A DNA stretch of 64,000 bases from CAYOZN01 sp964408455 (GCA_964408455.1 CAYOZN010000024.1:34091-98090); one strand, 5' to 3'; numbered from the stretch's first letter, positions 8,507 to 17,637 are shown. Notes: generated from the sequence alone by a model not told the origin. Program-made: numbers and translations.

Positions 8507-9208
8507 ATGACATTCCGGATGACATCGGCCGCGCTGCTGGCCGGCATCGCGCTCGGCGTTCTGCCCGGCTGCATCACTCCCGAGGCGGGCTACGACCGGT
8601 TGATGCAGGAAGGCACCGCCGAAATGCAGGCCGGCAACCATGCCGAAGCCCTCGCCATGTTCAATGCTGCCTCCGAAAGGGACCCCGAACGGCCGGAGCC
8701 TTCCTACCAGAAGGGCAAGGTCTATCTCGCGATGGCCGACAAGCAGTTTCTCGAAGACGATCTGCCCGGGGCTTTGCGCTATTGCGATCGGGCGATTGCG
8801 GAGTTTGACAAGGCCATCGCCGCCTTTCCCGGAAACAGCTATGCAGCGACCGGCATGGCGGACGCGCTGAAGCTGCGCAACAAGCATGCCGCCGCATTCG
8901 ATATATCCTCGTGGGTTGCCGCGCAGACGGCCTACCGCGCCAAGTCGCTCATTCTGCAATCGCGGCAGTACTCGAGCGTCGGCGACCTGGACAATGCCCA
9001 GCTCGCCCTCGAGAAGGCGGTCGCCGTCGAGCCGGATAATCCCGTGCCGCACGCGGAGATCGGCCGGTTTTATCTGCGCGTCAACAACCGGGAGAAGGCC
9101 ATCTGGCATTTGCAGCGGGCGTACGAGCTGAATCCCGGCGTGCCGGGCGTATTCCAGGCGCTCATCGAGCTGGGCGCAGTCCCGGCTGCCACGCCCGCGA
9201 CACCGTGA
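8507..9208 (+). CDS. TPR-repeat lipoprotein
   Basis: 233 residues from the ATG at 8507, chosen because AGGGAAG precedes it and the signal peptide starts there (MTFRMTSAALLAGIALGVLPGC). The lipobox LPGC gives an acylated Cys. The mature part holds TPR-like helical repeats: MQEGTAEMQAGNHAEALAMF, PSYQKGKVYLAMADKQFL with DLPGALRYCDRAIAEFDKAI, and DLDNAQLALEKAVAVEPDNP with PHAEIGRFYLRVNNREKAIW. Such proteins act as scaffolds at the membrane. No partner is evident; the AMMECR1 gene follows 84 bases later. Confidence 0.85.
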   Translation: MTFRMTSAALLAGIALGVLPGCITPEAGYDRLMQEGTAEMQAGNHAEALAMFNAASERDPERPEPSYQKGKVYLAMADKQFLEDDLPGALRYCDRAIAEFDKAIAAFPGNSYAATGMADALKLRNKHAAAFDISSWVAAQTAYRAKSLILQSRQYSSVGDLDNAQLALEKAVAVEPDNPVPHAEIGRFYLRVNNREKAIWHLQRAYELNPGVPGVFQALIELGAVPAATPATP

Positions 9209-9292
9209 CCGTTTTTCAGGGGGCACTCGCCAGGGAACGTCGGCGGAATTGCATCGGCCCCCTCGTGCTCACGGGACAGGGGGCGCCTTTCG

Positions 9293-9850
9293 TTGAACTC
9301 GATCGATGCCTATGCCGGTGCGATGCTGCTGCGATTCGTCCGCGAGGTAATCGATCGGCATCTCCGCGGCCAGCCCCTGACTGACGACGAGATCGCAACC
9401 GTGCAGGACCATGCACACCACGGCGTATTCATCACGCTGCGCCGGCATAAGCAACTGCGCGGATGCATCGGCACCTTCACACCCCGCGCCGGCTTTGCTC
9501 GAACACTTGCGGACATCGCGATTGCCTCCACACGCGATCCGCGCTTTGCGGAAAGCCCGGTTGCCATCAGCGAGCTCGCCGACCTGCGCATTGAACTGTC
9601 TATTCTGTCGCCGCTGGTGCGCGTGACTGATCTGCGAGGGTTCGTGCGCGGCGTGCACGGCATTCATCTCCGGATCAACGGCAAGACGGGCTGCTTCCTG
9701 CCGGAAGTCGGCCTGGACCTGGGCTGGGATACCGAAACATTTCTTTCGGAATTGTGCCGCCGCAAGCTGGCGCTGCACCCGCACGCCTGGCGCGACGCGT
9801 CGGTCGAAATGTCCATCTTCACGGTGCAGAAATTCGTAGAATCAATCTGA
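9293..9850 (+). CDS. amrA: AMMECR1-domain protein (AmmeMemoRadiSam system protein A type)
   Basis: 185-residue protein of the AMMECR1 family. The signature RGCIGTF is in KQLRGCIGTFTP near residue 58, followed by DIAIASTRDPRF and ISELADLRIELSILSPL, then GIHLRINGKTGCFLPEV and the C-terminal SVEMSIFTVQKF; the order matches the family and length is normal. In many genomes this protein is encoded with a Memo-family protein and a radical SAM enzyme, and its biochemical role is still poorly defined. Neither partner is in this window. The start at 9293 leaves few N-terminal residues to spare. Confidence 0.9.
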   Translation: MNSIDAYAGAMLLRFVREVIDRHLRGQPLTDDEIATVQDHAHHGVFITLRRHKQLRGCIGTFTPRAGFARTLADIAIASTRDPRFAESPVAISELADLRIELSILSPLVRVTDLRGFVRGVHGIHLRINGKTGCFLPEVGLDLGWDTETFLSELCRRKLALHPHAWRDASVEMSIFTVQKFVESI

Positions 9851-9903
9851 ATCGGGGCGGCCGCGTGCCGTTCGTCCGCAGGACCGGAACGGGGATGCCG
9901 GGG

Positions 9904-11010
9904 CTACGCCACCACCGCGGTGTCGCGCACGTCTTCCGCGGCCGGTCGGCCCGCGGCGACATTGGCGTACAGTTGCTGGTAGTTATCGGCGAAGGCCCGC
10001 TGGCTGAAGACCTCGAACGCCTGCCCGCGTGCCACGTCCGTGACATGGCGACGCAGCGACGCATCCTCCATGGCGGCCAGCAAGCGCATGGCAAGGGCCC
10101 GCGGCTCGGCGTTTTTGCACAAGAGCCCGTTGTGCCGGTCGGCGATGATCTCGGCGATGGAGCGAACCGCGCAGCCGACGATGGTGCAGCCGGCGGCCAT
10201 GGCGGCGGCCAGGGGCTCGGTGCATACCTCGTCGATCGCGGGGATGCAGAAATAGTCGGCGCAGGCGGCCAGCTCGTTCCAGCCGAGCGCCGGATCGGGC
10301 GTGATCAGCATGGTGGGATCGAGCTGGCGCTGGCTGAAGCGCCAGATGCGGGCCTGCTCGCGCGATTCGTAAGGAAGCAGCACGCACAACCGGTTGTTCA
10401 GCCGGTTCAGGATGGCCGCGGCCCACACGCCATAGAGTTGTCCGCCGCCGCGGGATGCGGGCCCGTGCATCAGCACGACGGGACCGCGCTCGCCAACCAG
10501 CTGCTGCCGCAGACCGCTGCTTCGTGCCTTATTAATGGCACCAAAATCGGCGGCCCCGCGGATGACGACGACGCGCTCGGGCGGCAGCCCGGCCGTGAGA
10601 AGCTGGGTGCGGATGACCTGGCTGCCCGCGACGACGGTGGCGGCCCCGGTCAGCGCGCGGACCATGCGGGCGACGCGGCGGGCGGCCTGCGGATCGAGCA
10701 GCGTGATGACGCGCGGAAGTCGCGGCAGCTGGACGGCGCAGGCTGCCGCGGCCTGGATGCCCCAGGCGTGCACCACGTCAGCGCGGAAGCGCTGCTGGAA
10801 CCGCCTCAATTCGGGCGCGACGATACGAAACTGCGCAGGCGTGACTCGAATGGCGGACTGCACGTGCGGTGCCAGTCGCATGGCACGTCCCGCGTCCAGA
10901 CAGCAGACGGCGTGCTCGCCGCCGGCATCGAGGCGACGGCGGAGCGTCTCCAGCACCTGTGCGGCGGTCTCGTCGGCGGCTCCATCCAGCAGGTGCAGGA
11001 CGCGCGTCAC
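9904..11010 (-). CDS. Glycosyltransferase family 4/1 protein
   Basis: 368-residue putative glycosyltransferase of the GT-B fold. The GTG at 11010 was chosen because GAAGGGGA precedes it and the protein then opens VTRVLHLLDGAADETA, a usual GT4 start; the longer open frame runs into the upstream gene. The N-terminal half has ADVVHAWGIQAA; the C-terminal donor-binding half has VCTEPLAAAMAAGCTIVG and SIAEIIADRHNGLL, the E-x7-E region of GT4 enzymes. It is last in a minus-strand run with two lipoproteins and a DUF2752 protein. Acceptor and sugar are unknown; envelope glycan synthesis is inference. Confidence 0.8.
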   Translation of the reverse strand: MTRVLHLLDGAADETAAQVLETLRRRLDAGGEHAVCCLDAGRAMRLAPHVQSAIRVTPAQFRIVAPELRRFQQRFRADVVHAWGIQAAAACAVQLPRLPRVITLLDPQAARRVARMVRALTGAATVVAGSQVIRTQLLTAGLPPERVVVIRGAADFGAINKARSSGLRQQLVGERGPVVLMHGPASRGGGQLYGVWAAAILNRLNNRLCVLLPYESREQARIWRFSQRQLDPTMLITPDPALGWNELAACADYFCIPAIDEVCTEPLAAAMAAGCTIVGCAVRSIAEIIADRHNGLLCKNAEPRALAMRLLAAMEDASLRRHVTDVARGQAFEVFSQRAFADNYQQLYANVAAGRPAAEDVRDTAVVA

Positions 11011-11068
11011 TTGGTAAAGTCCCCTTCGAGCCCCGACCAGGGCGGCGCCGGCACGGCCAGCCGGCGTG

Positions 11069-11722
11069 TTATTCGTCGAATTCCCGATGCTCGTAGAACA
11101 GGCCGGCGACCTGCTTGCCCATGCGCTGGCCGAGTTCGCGGGCGATGTCGTTGGGCGACTTTTCGCCGCCGGTGGACACGGGCGCCGTCTCGACGCGAAC
11201 CAGCCGGCCTGCCTCTTCCCGCGGCCAGAGGCGCACATTGGGCTCGCGCTCGGTGGAGAGCACCTTCACGCGGCTGGAGAACAGGCCCTTGTAAAGCGGC
11301 GCCCCCGGCTCGCTCTGCAGCGTGAATTGATCGATGCGAACATAGACGATCTGCTCGGCCCCGAGCTTCTCGCCGACCCGGCGGATCGACATCTTGTCGT
11401 ACTTTTCCTCGGTCTGCTCGAGGTGCTGCCACTCGCTGAAGGGAATGACGCGGGTATTCACGTCGAAACGTGCAAAGTTGTCGGCGATGGTGTCGTGACA
11501 CTCGCGGATGGCGATCGGCTGTTCGATCTTGCTGTCGTGATCGTCGATGAAAACCAGGATCGGCCCCTTCGTCAGCTTGAACTCGGCCTTGATGGAATCG
11601 CCGCCGGACATGGCCGCAAAAAAAGCGGCCATGCTCTGACAACCCGCTATCGGTGCAAATAGCAGCCCCGCCAGCGCGAGTCTAGCTGCCCTTCTCGTCT
11701 TCGAGTTTGACTTCGTGATCAT
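11069..11722 (-). CDS. Putative lipoprotein, paralogue of the upstream gene
   Basis: 217 residues from the ATG at 11722 (MITKSNSKTRRAARLALAGL), chosen because a clean signal peptide with lipobox IAGC follows. The mature part has a basic-core alternating fold: GPILVFIDDHDSKIEQPIA, then IADNFARFDVNTRVIPF, LGAEQIVYVRIDQFTL and a C-terminal REEAGRLVRVE. The same order appears in the upstream lipoprotein (LAVIVWADRSVLDE ... LEADMVLRVDLIDFTT), so the two are likely tandem paralogues. The fold outline recalls LpoB/CsgG-like lipoproteins, but I would not assign it. It overlaps the upstream gene by 41 bases, which indicates co-translation. Confidence 0.75.
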   Translation of the reverse strand: MITKSNSKTRRAARLALAGLLFAPIAGCQSMAAFFAAMSGGDSIKAEFKLTKGPILVFIDDHDSKIEQPIAIRECHDTIADNFARFDVNTRVIPFSEWQHLEQTEEKYDKMSIRRVGEKLGAEQIVYVRIDQFTLQSEPGAPLYKGLFSSRVKVLSTEREPNVRLWPREEAGRLVRVETAPVSTGGEKSPNDIARELGQRMGKQVAGLFYEHREFDE

Positions 11723-12458
11723 AAAACTTTCTCGCGGCCACGGCGGCAAAGTAGTCCACCGCCTGATGCAACAGGTCGATCTCCTGAAGGTCCTGAGCGC
11801 CGTGCAGGCTCTCGGGTGGATACGTGGTCTTGATTTCGTCGCTGTAGAGCGAGTTGGCCGTGGTCTTCCCGCTGGGATACAGGTTGAGGTTGGCGGATAT
11901 GCGGCCCTTCTGAAGTTGCCGGGTCTCGGCGGCCCGGGTGGTGAAGTCAATGAGATCGACGCGGAGCACCATGTCCGCCTCGAGCGCCTTGCCGATCTCG
12001 TTGTTGCTCATCGCCTCCCAGTTGGCCTCGCCGTTTTCCTGAAAATCGTGAATGCGCCGCGCAGACACCAGTGTTGCGCCCTGCGGCTCGAGATGCGTCG
12101 TCAGCTCGTGCGTCAGCGCCCGACACACCATGCGACGCGCGCTGGGATATTCATCGAGGACGGAGCGATCGGCCCAGACGATAACGGCGAGTTTCTTCTG
12201 ACCGACGCGGTATTCTGCCTTTACCGACTTGCTGGCATCTGGATCAGTCAGGAAGTACATCGCCTGGCAGCCTGCCGTCCAGGGCATCGCCAAGAGAAGC
12301 AGGGCCGCTGCTCGCCGCTTGAGGTGCAACCCCGTCGTCGCACGCGCGGTGGAAACGACCGGCGCGACGTGCCTTTCGACCATGCCGGCGCGGATCTGCA
12401 CTGCGGCTGGTCGCGAGACTGGGAATGTGCACTTTGGCCTGCGGGACGTCGATGCCAT
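11682..12458 (-). CDS. Putative lipoprotein, paralogue of the downstream gene
   Basis: 258 residues. The ATG at 12458 was preferred over 12491 because GGAAGGGAAG lies 7-8 bases upstream. A long N-terminal region precedes the hydrophobic segment RRAAALLLLAMPWTAGC with lipobox TAGC. The mature part contains KKLAVIVWADRSVLDEYPS, RALTHELTTHLEPQGATLV, GKALEADMVLRVDLIDF and a C-terminal AVDYFAAVAARKFYDHEV. A start nearer the signal peptide (ATG at about 12383) is possible. It sits between the DUF2752 gene (25 bases away) and its paralogue (overlapping), so all three are probably one transcript. Confidence 0.75.
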   Translation of the reverse strand: MASTSRRPKCTFPVSRPAAVQIRAGMVERHVAPVVSTARATTGLHLKRRAAALLLLAMPWTAGCQAMYFLTDPDASKSVKAEYRVGQKKLAVIVWADRSVLDEYPSARRMVCRALTHELTTHLEPQGATLVSARRIHDFQENGEANWEAMSNNEIGKALEADMVLRVDLIDFTTRAAETRQLQKGRISANLNLYPSGKTTANSLYSDEIKTTYPPESLHGAQDLQEIDLLHQAVDYFAAVAARKFYDHEVKLEDEKGS

Positions 12459-12483
12459 GACTGTCTTCCCTTCCGAACCTGTT

Positions 12484-13011
12484 CTACGCACCCGGCGGCC
12501 GTTCGACCGTCAACCAGTAGATGATCTTGAACCCCCACCCGGCGAGTATCAACAAGGCAAGGCCGAGCATCAGCCGAACTGCCAGCCGGTCCCAATTCAC
12601 ATACGGCATTCGCCCCGTCGCCGCCAGCACGAAGGCGATGGGCACCCCGGCGACTGTCATCAGGCACATGGCCAGCCCCGCGGGCTGAGCAATGAACGCG
12701 GCCACCAGCCGCCCGCGGACCGTGTTCGAGAATGCCGTTGTCATGCCGCAGGTCGGGCACGGCAAACCGCTTGTGAAAACAAAACCGCAAGGCGGCATGC
12801 CGAGGGCCTCGTGGGTGCCGTGACCCCGCGGATCGGGCACCAGCCACACTGCCATGGACAATATTGCCAGGCCTGCGAGGCCGATCAGCAGCCAGGCGAA
12901 ACGCGCAGTTCGGCCGAGAATCACGGCAGAGCGACAGGGGCGGGCCCGCAGGACAGCCGGCATGGTGTTTACGCTGGGAGAAGCGGGTGCAACTTCGGTT
13001 TGGCCATCCAT
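12484..13011 (-). CDS. DUF2752 membrane protein
   Basis: 175-residue inner-membrane protein from the ATG at 13011. The family signature PCGFVFTSGLPCPTCGMTT (residues about 74-92) is complete with its Cys residues, and is followed by membrane segments AGLAMCLMTVAGVPIAFVLA and LMLGLALLILAGWGFKIIYW; an N-terminal segment (FAWLLIGLAGLAILSMAVWL) comes first. Function of DUF2752 is unknown. It leads the minus-strand run that continues with two lipoproteins and a glycosyltransferase and is divergent from the 13288 gene with a 276-base gap that probably holds both promoters. Confidence 0.88.
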   Translation of the reverse strand: MDGQTEVAPASPSVNTMPAVLRARPCRSAVILGRTARFAWLLIGLAGLAILSMAVWLVPDPRGHGTHEALGMPPCGFVFTSGLPCPTCGMTTAFSNTVRGRLVAAFIAQPAGLAMCLMTVAGVPIAFVLAATGRMPYVNWDRLAVRLMLGLALLILAGWGFKIIYWLTVERPPGA

Positions 13012-13287
13012 GCGTCGTATTGTGGCGGCATGGGCCCCCCGTGCAAGGCGGCCCGCCTTAAGCGTAGGTCCCCAAACACTGCCGGTCAATCGATGATCAC
13101 GTGGAAAACGCGGCGAACGCACGAATCGCGCCTCCGCGCCGCAGGGCCTCGTGATCGCTTCAGCGTCGTTGGTGCACGCCAGGCGCGATGGAAGGGCGCT
13201 CGTCAGCGACACCCATGTCTGGGATCGGACGGACAAGCGCCGTACAATCTGGCCCGCAGCCGAAATCACTGGTTTCTCGATTTTGCC

Positions 13288-15150
13288 ATGAGCTCGCCCG
13301 CAAAGCGCCCCCACAGCAGGATTGTCGTTCCCGTGCTTCTTTTGGCGGGACTCTTGGCGCCGGCGGCGATGTTCGCGCCGGCATCCGCCGACGGAAAGAC
13401 CGCGCCACGGCAATCCGACAAGAAGCCTTCTTCCCCGCCGGACAGTCCGCTCGACCACCGAAAACGCACCCGCAAATCGGCAGCCCTAAAGCAGTTCGGC
13501 GGCAACAAGCGTACCGAGCGGGCGGTCGCCGATGGCCTGGCATGGCTGGCGGCACATCAGCGGCCGGATGGCGTCTGGGATCGCCGCAACTTCGATCGGC
13601 TCTGCCCGGCGAATGATCGTTGCAGCCAGACGGCCGTGGAAGAGCTCGAACTGAACCCGGACGTCGCCATCAGCGCGCTGGCAGCGCTCGCCTTTCTGGC
13701 TGCCGGTCACACCCACGAAGAAGGGCCATATGCCGAACATCTCAGCAAGGCGTTCTCGTACATTCTCGCCCAGCAGGATGCCGACGGCTCGTTTTCGAAC
13801 GATTGGAAGTACCAGAACTACAGCAACGCCGTCGCCGCCATCGCCATCGCCGAGAACTATGTCCTGACGCGCGATCCCATTTTGAAACAGCCCCTGGAAC
13901 GCGTCATCGACAAACTGGCGCGCAGCCAGCAGCCCGACGGCGGCTGGGACTACGCCGACGACACGTCGAGCAATCGCAACGACACATCCGTCACGACGTG
14001 GGTGTTGATGGCGTTCAAATCGGCCGACGCCGCGGGCGTGCGCGTCCCGCTGTCGACCCGCTTTCGAATGCTCCAGCACTTCGACCGTGCGACGATGCCC
14101 AGCGGCCGCGTGTGGTACGAGGACCGCGCTCGCACCAGTCGTGGCCGCCTGAAGGACGAGATCGCAACGAAGGACCGGCGCTACGGGCCGGGCATGACCG
14201 CCGCGGGGCTCTTCGCGCGATCGGCATTCGGCCTGCGGCTGGACGACGAGGCGACGAAGAAGCAGGTCGAGCTCCTGCTGGAGGTCCTGCCCAGTCTCGA
14301 CGAACTCAGCCGCCCCGAGACCAACAGCTGGTACAACGAATACTACTGGTACTACGGCACGCTCGCAGTATTCAACATTGGCGGAAAGCCCTGGTCGCGG
14401 TGGAACAGCGCGCTGCGCAGCACCATCATGGAAAACCAGGAGCGGCCGATCCGGGCAAAGAACCAGCGTGAACACCGCTATGGGAGCTGGCCCGCCTTCG
14501 GCCCCGACTGGGGCCACTGGTGCAAGGCGGGCGGCCGAATTTATTCGACGGCGCTGAACACGCTGACGCTGGAGATCTACTATCGCTATGTCCCGGCATA
14601 CCTGTCTCCCGGCGGCCTGATCGGCCCGACCGAACTCCGGCAATACATCGCCGCTCTGCCCGTCAGCGAGCACGCACAGGCGGTTCAGCTCGTTCGGCGC
14701 TTTCACGCCGACGCAGCCGAACCAGTGCTGGTGGACCTTTTGGCCTCATCCGATCGAATCGCGCGTCTGACCGCGGCGCTGGAGCTGGCGGAACTCGGTT
14801 CACCCATGGGCCTGGCGGTTCTGAAGGAGGCGACGGCCGAGGGCGACGGCGACGGCAATTTTCGCGAACGACTGGCCGCCGCCGAGGCGCGGCTCGCTTC
14901 GCGCCCGGATGGCGGCGCATTTGGCGGCATCATCGAGTACAGCCAGGATGCCGGGATGTTTCTCTTTGACACCCTCGGACGGCCGGTATACTACGGCCAG
15001 CCGATCGCGCTGGTGCGCGACGGAAAGCGGCTGGGAACGGCCCGCGTCGTGCGTAGATTCAGTGCCTATCGCTCCGCGGCGGCGCGAATCGAGGCGGCGA
15101 ACGATCGGGTCATGGTTGGCGACGCAATTGTCGCCGTCGTTGGCGAATAA
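13288..15150 (+). CDS. Secreted prenyltransferase/squalene-oxidase-repeat protein with HEAT-like C-terminus
   Basis: 620 residues from the ATG at 13288, where a signal peptide starts (PVLLLAGLLAPAAMFAPASA). The upstream in-frame extension overlaps the divergent gene and is not coding. An alpha-toroid region contains several QW-type repeats: AAHQRPDGVWDRR, AQQDADGSFSNDW, SQQPDGGWDYADD. These are the repeats of squalene-hopene cyclases and prenyltransferases, but the DXDD cyclase motif is not seen, so an exported non-cyclase role is likely. The last 200 residues have HEAT-like helices (LLASSDRIARLTAALELAEL). A UDG gene follows 3 bases after the stop, so they share a transcript. Confidence 0.82.
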   Translation: MSSPAKRPHSRIVVPVLLLAGLLAPAAMFAPASADGKTAPRQSDKKPSSPPDSPLDHRKRTRKSAALKQFGGNKRTERAVADGLAWLAAHQRPDGVWDRRNFDRLCPANDRCSQTAVEELELNPDVAISALAALAFLAAGHTHEEGPYAEHLSKAFSYILAQQDADGSFSNDWKYQNYSNAVAAIAIAENYVLTRDPILKQPLERVIDKLARSQQPDGGWDYADDTSSNRNDTSVTTWVLMAFKSADAAGVRVPLSTRFRMLQHFDRATMPSGRVWYEDRARTSRGRLKDEIATKDRRYGPGMTAAGLFARSAFGLRLDDEATKKQVELLLEVLPSLDELSRPETNSWYNEYYWYYGTLAVFNIGGKPWSRWNSALRSTIMENQERPIRAKNQREHRYGSWPAFGPDWGHWCKAGGRIYSTALNTLTLEIYYRYVPAYLSPGGLIGPTELRQYIAALPVSEHAQAVQLVRRFHADAAEPVLVDLLASSDRIARLTAALELAELGSPMGLAVLKEATAEGDGDGNFRERLAAAEARLASRPDGGAFGGIIEYSQDAGMFLFDTLGRPVYYGQPIALVRDGKRLGTARVVRRFSAYRSAAARIEAANDRVMVGDAIVAVVGE

Positions 15151-15153
15151 GTC

Positions 15154-15924
15154 ATGGACGACGGTACACAGGTCCCCGCATGCAATGACATTCGGTCGGC
15201 ACTGCGCGAGCGGTTTGAGTCCGACCGGTTTCTCGGCGTCCGCGCCCTGCCGCTGGCCTGGCCGCCGCGGCCGCTTCCGGTACTGGTACGACAGGCGGTC
15301 TCGCCGGATGAGCTCGCGCGGCGCGAGGCGACACTCTCCGAAATTGATGCGAATGACGTAAAGGCATGCCAGCGCTGCAGCCTTTGTGAGAAGCGGACCA
15401 ACACGGTCTTTGGCACCGGTTCGGCCGCTGCCCGGATCATGTTCGTAGGCGAGGGTCCGGGGGCGGATGAGGACGCGACGGGCATTCCCTTCGTGGGGCG
15501 GGCCGGCGAGCTGCTGACGAAGATGATCGAGGCCGGCCTCGGCCTCAAGCGCGAAGACGTATACATCTGCAACGTCGTGAAGTGCCGTCCGCCTGGCAAT
15601 CGCACGCCTGCGCCGGACGAGATTATGGCCTGCAAGGGATATCTGCTGCGACAGATCGAGGCGATCCGTCCCGAGGTCATTATCGCCCTGGGAGCGCCGG
15701 CGGCCCAGACGCTGCTCGGCACCCGCGAGGGCATCAACCGGCTGCGCGGGCAGTGGCACGACTTTTATGTCAGCGGTACGGCATCGGTCGGCGAGCCGAT
15801 ACCGCTGATGCCCACGTTCCATCCGGCCTACCTGCTGCGCTCGCCGGACGAGAAGGCCAAGTCGTGGACCGATCTGAAGATGGTGATGGCACACCTGGGC
15901 CTGCCGATGGCCGAACGTCGCTGA
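15154..15924 (+). CDS. Family 4 uracil-DNA glycosylase (iron-sulfur type)
   Basis: 256-residue base-excision repair enzyme that removes uracil from DNA. The four cluster Cys residues of family 4 are visible at C72 and C75 (ACQRCSLCEKR), C144 (VVKCRPPGN) and C160 (DEIMACKGY). The catalytic loop GEGPGADEDATGIPFVG lies at 99-115 and the second motif HPAYLLR at 223. A 70-residue N-terminal extension precedes the core, as is common in bacterial members. It is coupled to the preceding repeat protein by a 3-base gap; I see no functional link between them. Confidence 0.92.
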   Translation: MDDGTQVPACNDIRSALRERFESDRFLGVRALPLAWPPRPLPVLVRQAVSPDELARREATLSEIDANDVKACQRCSLCEKRTNTVFGTGSAAARIMFVGEGPGADEDATGIPFVGRAGELLTKMIEAGLGLKREDVYICNVVKCRPPGNRTPAPDEIMACKGYLLRQIEAIRPEVIIALGAPAAQTLLGTREGINRLRGQWHDFYVSGTASVGEPIPLMPTFHPAYLLRSPDEKAKSWTDLKMVMAHLGLPMAERR

Positions 15925-16034
15925 GCGCCCAGCGCCTCGTGTGCCGCGCCCACGGTCTCCCGGGCGTTGACCCGGATCGGGCAGTTTCTATAGAATATGC
16001 CCGTCCGCAGGCCCCCGATCGAACACGTGCACCG

Positions 16035-16163
16035 ATGTCCGCCGCCCAATCATTTCGCGTCAAGAAGCTCAGCCAGCATGGCGCCGCCTGCGCCCATCGC
16101 AGCCCCAATCGCTGGCACACCATCGGCTGCGACGACTTCATGTCCAAGATATTCAACGAATGA
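16035..16163 (+). CDS. Possible small Cys/His-rich protein
   Basis: 42-codon open frame (MSAAQSFRVKKLSQHGAACA and CDDFMSKIFNE at its end) between the UDG and the lysine transaminase genes. It contains C19, C36 and several His residues (HGAACAHRSPNRWH), which could bind metal. No strong ribosome-binding site was seen before its ATG. It is the only candidate in the 15925-16296 gap. Low confidence: composition looks protein-like but there is no family match I recognise. Confidence 0.3.
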   Translation: MSAAQSFRVKKLSQHGAACAHRSPNRWHTIGCDDFMSKIFNE

Positions 16164-16296
16164 GCTCGGTCCTTTCCCTCCGTCCCCTGCAATCTCAATT
16201 CGCTTATTATAGGACCTGCTTTCGGCCCCCTGACTGGCCGATCAGCTAACTGGCTTTCACCCGCGCGCGCCGCGGGCCGCAGACTGGAGGATTGGA

Positions 16297-17637
16297 ATGA
16301 CCGCGAATCTGCTGGAAGAATGCGCCGTGGACCCGCGAAAGGTTCTGTCCGAGCTCCGGCAGCACATCCTGGTGGATGGCTTTGAATGTGTCATCGACCT
16401 GGCACGCAGCCGGGGGTGCCGCTTTTATGACGCTCACAGCGACCGCTCGCTGATTGATTTCTATGGCTTCTACGCCTCGTTGCCCGTCGGCTTCAACCAC
16501 CCCTACTTCGACAGACCCGACGTCGAAGCAGATCTGCTTGCCGCGGCCAAGATCAAGGTCGCCAACTCCGACGTGTACACCACGCAGATGGCACGGTTCG
16601 TCAAGACGATTGAACGCGTGGTCGGCGTGCCGGAGTTGCCGCGGTACTTTTTCATCGAGGGCGGCGCGGCGGCGGTGGAAAACGCGCTGAAGGCGGCGAT
16701 GGACTGGAAGGTACAGAAAAACCTGGCCGCCGGCCGCGGCGAGATCGGCACGGAGATTCTGCACTTTCGCCAGTGCTTCCACGGCCGGTCGGGCTACACC
16801 ATGTCGCTGACCAACACCGATCCCAACAAGATCAGGTATTTCGCGAAGTTTGACTGGCCGCGCGTGTCGAACCCGCGGCTCGACTTATCCCTGCCCGAGG
16901 ACCGGCGCCGCGATGCCGTCATCGCCGCCGAAATGCAGGCCGAGGCTGAAATTCTCCAGGCCCTGCGCGACCGGCCCCATCGCATCTGCGGCATCATCAT
17001 CGAGCCCGTGCAGTGCGAGGGCGGCGACAATCACTTCCGCGCGGAGTGGTTTCAGACGTTGCGACGGCTATGCGACGAACACGAAATGCTGCTGATATAC
17101 GACGAAGTGCAGACGGGAATGGGCGTAACCGGCCGCAACTGGTGTTTTCAGCACCACGGCGTGCTGCCCGACCTGCTCTGCTTCGGGAAGAAGGCCCAGG
17201 TCTGCGGCGTCATGGCCGGCGGAAAACTGGACGAGGTGAAGGAGAACGTCTTTCGCAAGTCCAGCCGCATCAACAGCACCTGGGGCGGTAACTTCACCGA
17301 CATGGTGCGCTCGACGCACTTTCTCAATGTGATCGAACAGGAGAATCTCGTCGCCAACGCCCGCGACATGGGCGACTACTTCATGGAACAGCTCGGCAGG
17401 CTCACCGCCGACTTTTCCGAGCGCATCGGCGCCGTGCGCGGGCGCGGCCTGTTGATCGCGTTCGACATGGCGGATGGACCCACGCGCGACCGGTTCTGGC
17501 GTGCCTGCTTCGAACGCGGCCTGCTCGTGCTTCGCAGCGGGGAACGATCAGTCCGGCTGCGACCGGTCATGGATATCGGGCGCGACGTGATCGACGAGGG
17601 GCTGGCGTTGATGCGCGAAGCTCTCATTCGAATGTAG
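16297..17637 (+). CDS. lat: L-lysine 6-transaminase
   Basis: 446-residue class III PLP aminotransferase that moves the epsilon-amino group of L-lysine to 2-oxoglutarate, giving 2-aminoadipate 6-semialdehyde. Matches the Lat family of Mycobacterium and Streptomyces: PLP lysine in FGKKAQVCGVMAGGK (K298-K299), YDEVQTGMGVTGRNWC, FFIEGGAAAVENALKAAMDW, SRINSTWGGNFTDMVR, GRGLLIAFDM. Length is usual. An ATG at 16297 follows GGAGGATTGGA, a good ribosome-binding site. The aldehyde product is the substrate of the ALDH encoded at 19977-21542, so the two form a short lysine-degradation route. They are now separated by a toxin-antitoxin pair and two other genes. Confidence 0.92.
   Translation: MTANLLEECAVDPRKVLSELRQHILVDGFECVIDLARSRGCRFYDAHSDRSLIDFYGFYASLPVGFNHPYFDRPDVEADLLAAAKIKVANSDVYTTQMARFVKTIERVVGVPELPRYFFIEGGAAAVENALKAAMDWKVQKNLAAGRGEIGTEILHFRQCFHGRSGYTMSLTNTDPNKIRYFAKFDWPRVSNPRLDLSLPEDRRRDAVIAAEMQAEAEILQALRDRPHRICGIIIEPVQCEGGDNHFRAEWFQTLRRLCDEHEMLLIYDEVQTGMGVTGRNWCFQHHGVLPDLLCFGKKAQVCGVMAGGKLDEVKENVFRKSSRINSTWGGNFTDMVRSTHFLNVIEQENLVANARDMGDYFMEQLGRLTADFSERIGAVRGRGLLIAFDMADGPTRDRFWRACFERGLLVLRSGERSVRLRPVMDIGRDVIDEGLALMREALIRM

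Noticed and set aside
12229..13287. N-terminal extension of the prenyltransferase-repeat gene
   Set aside because: Overlaps the divergent DUF2752 and lipoprotein genes and lacks motifs; signal peptide and start support 13288.
13012..13287. tRNA or small RNA in divergent gap
   Set aside because: No cloverleaf or conserved RNA pattern was found by eye.
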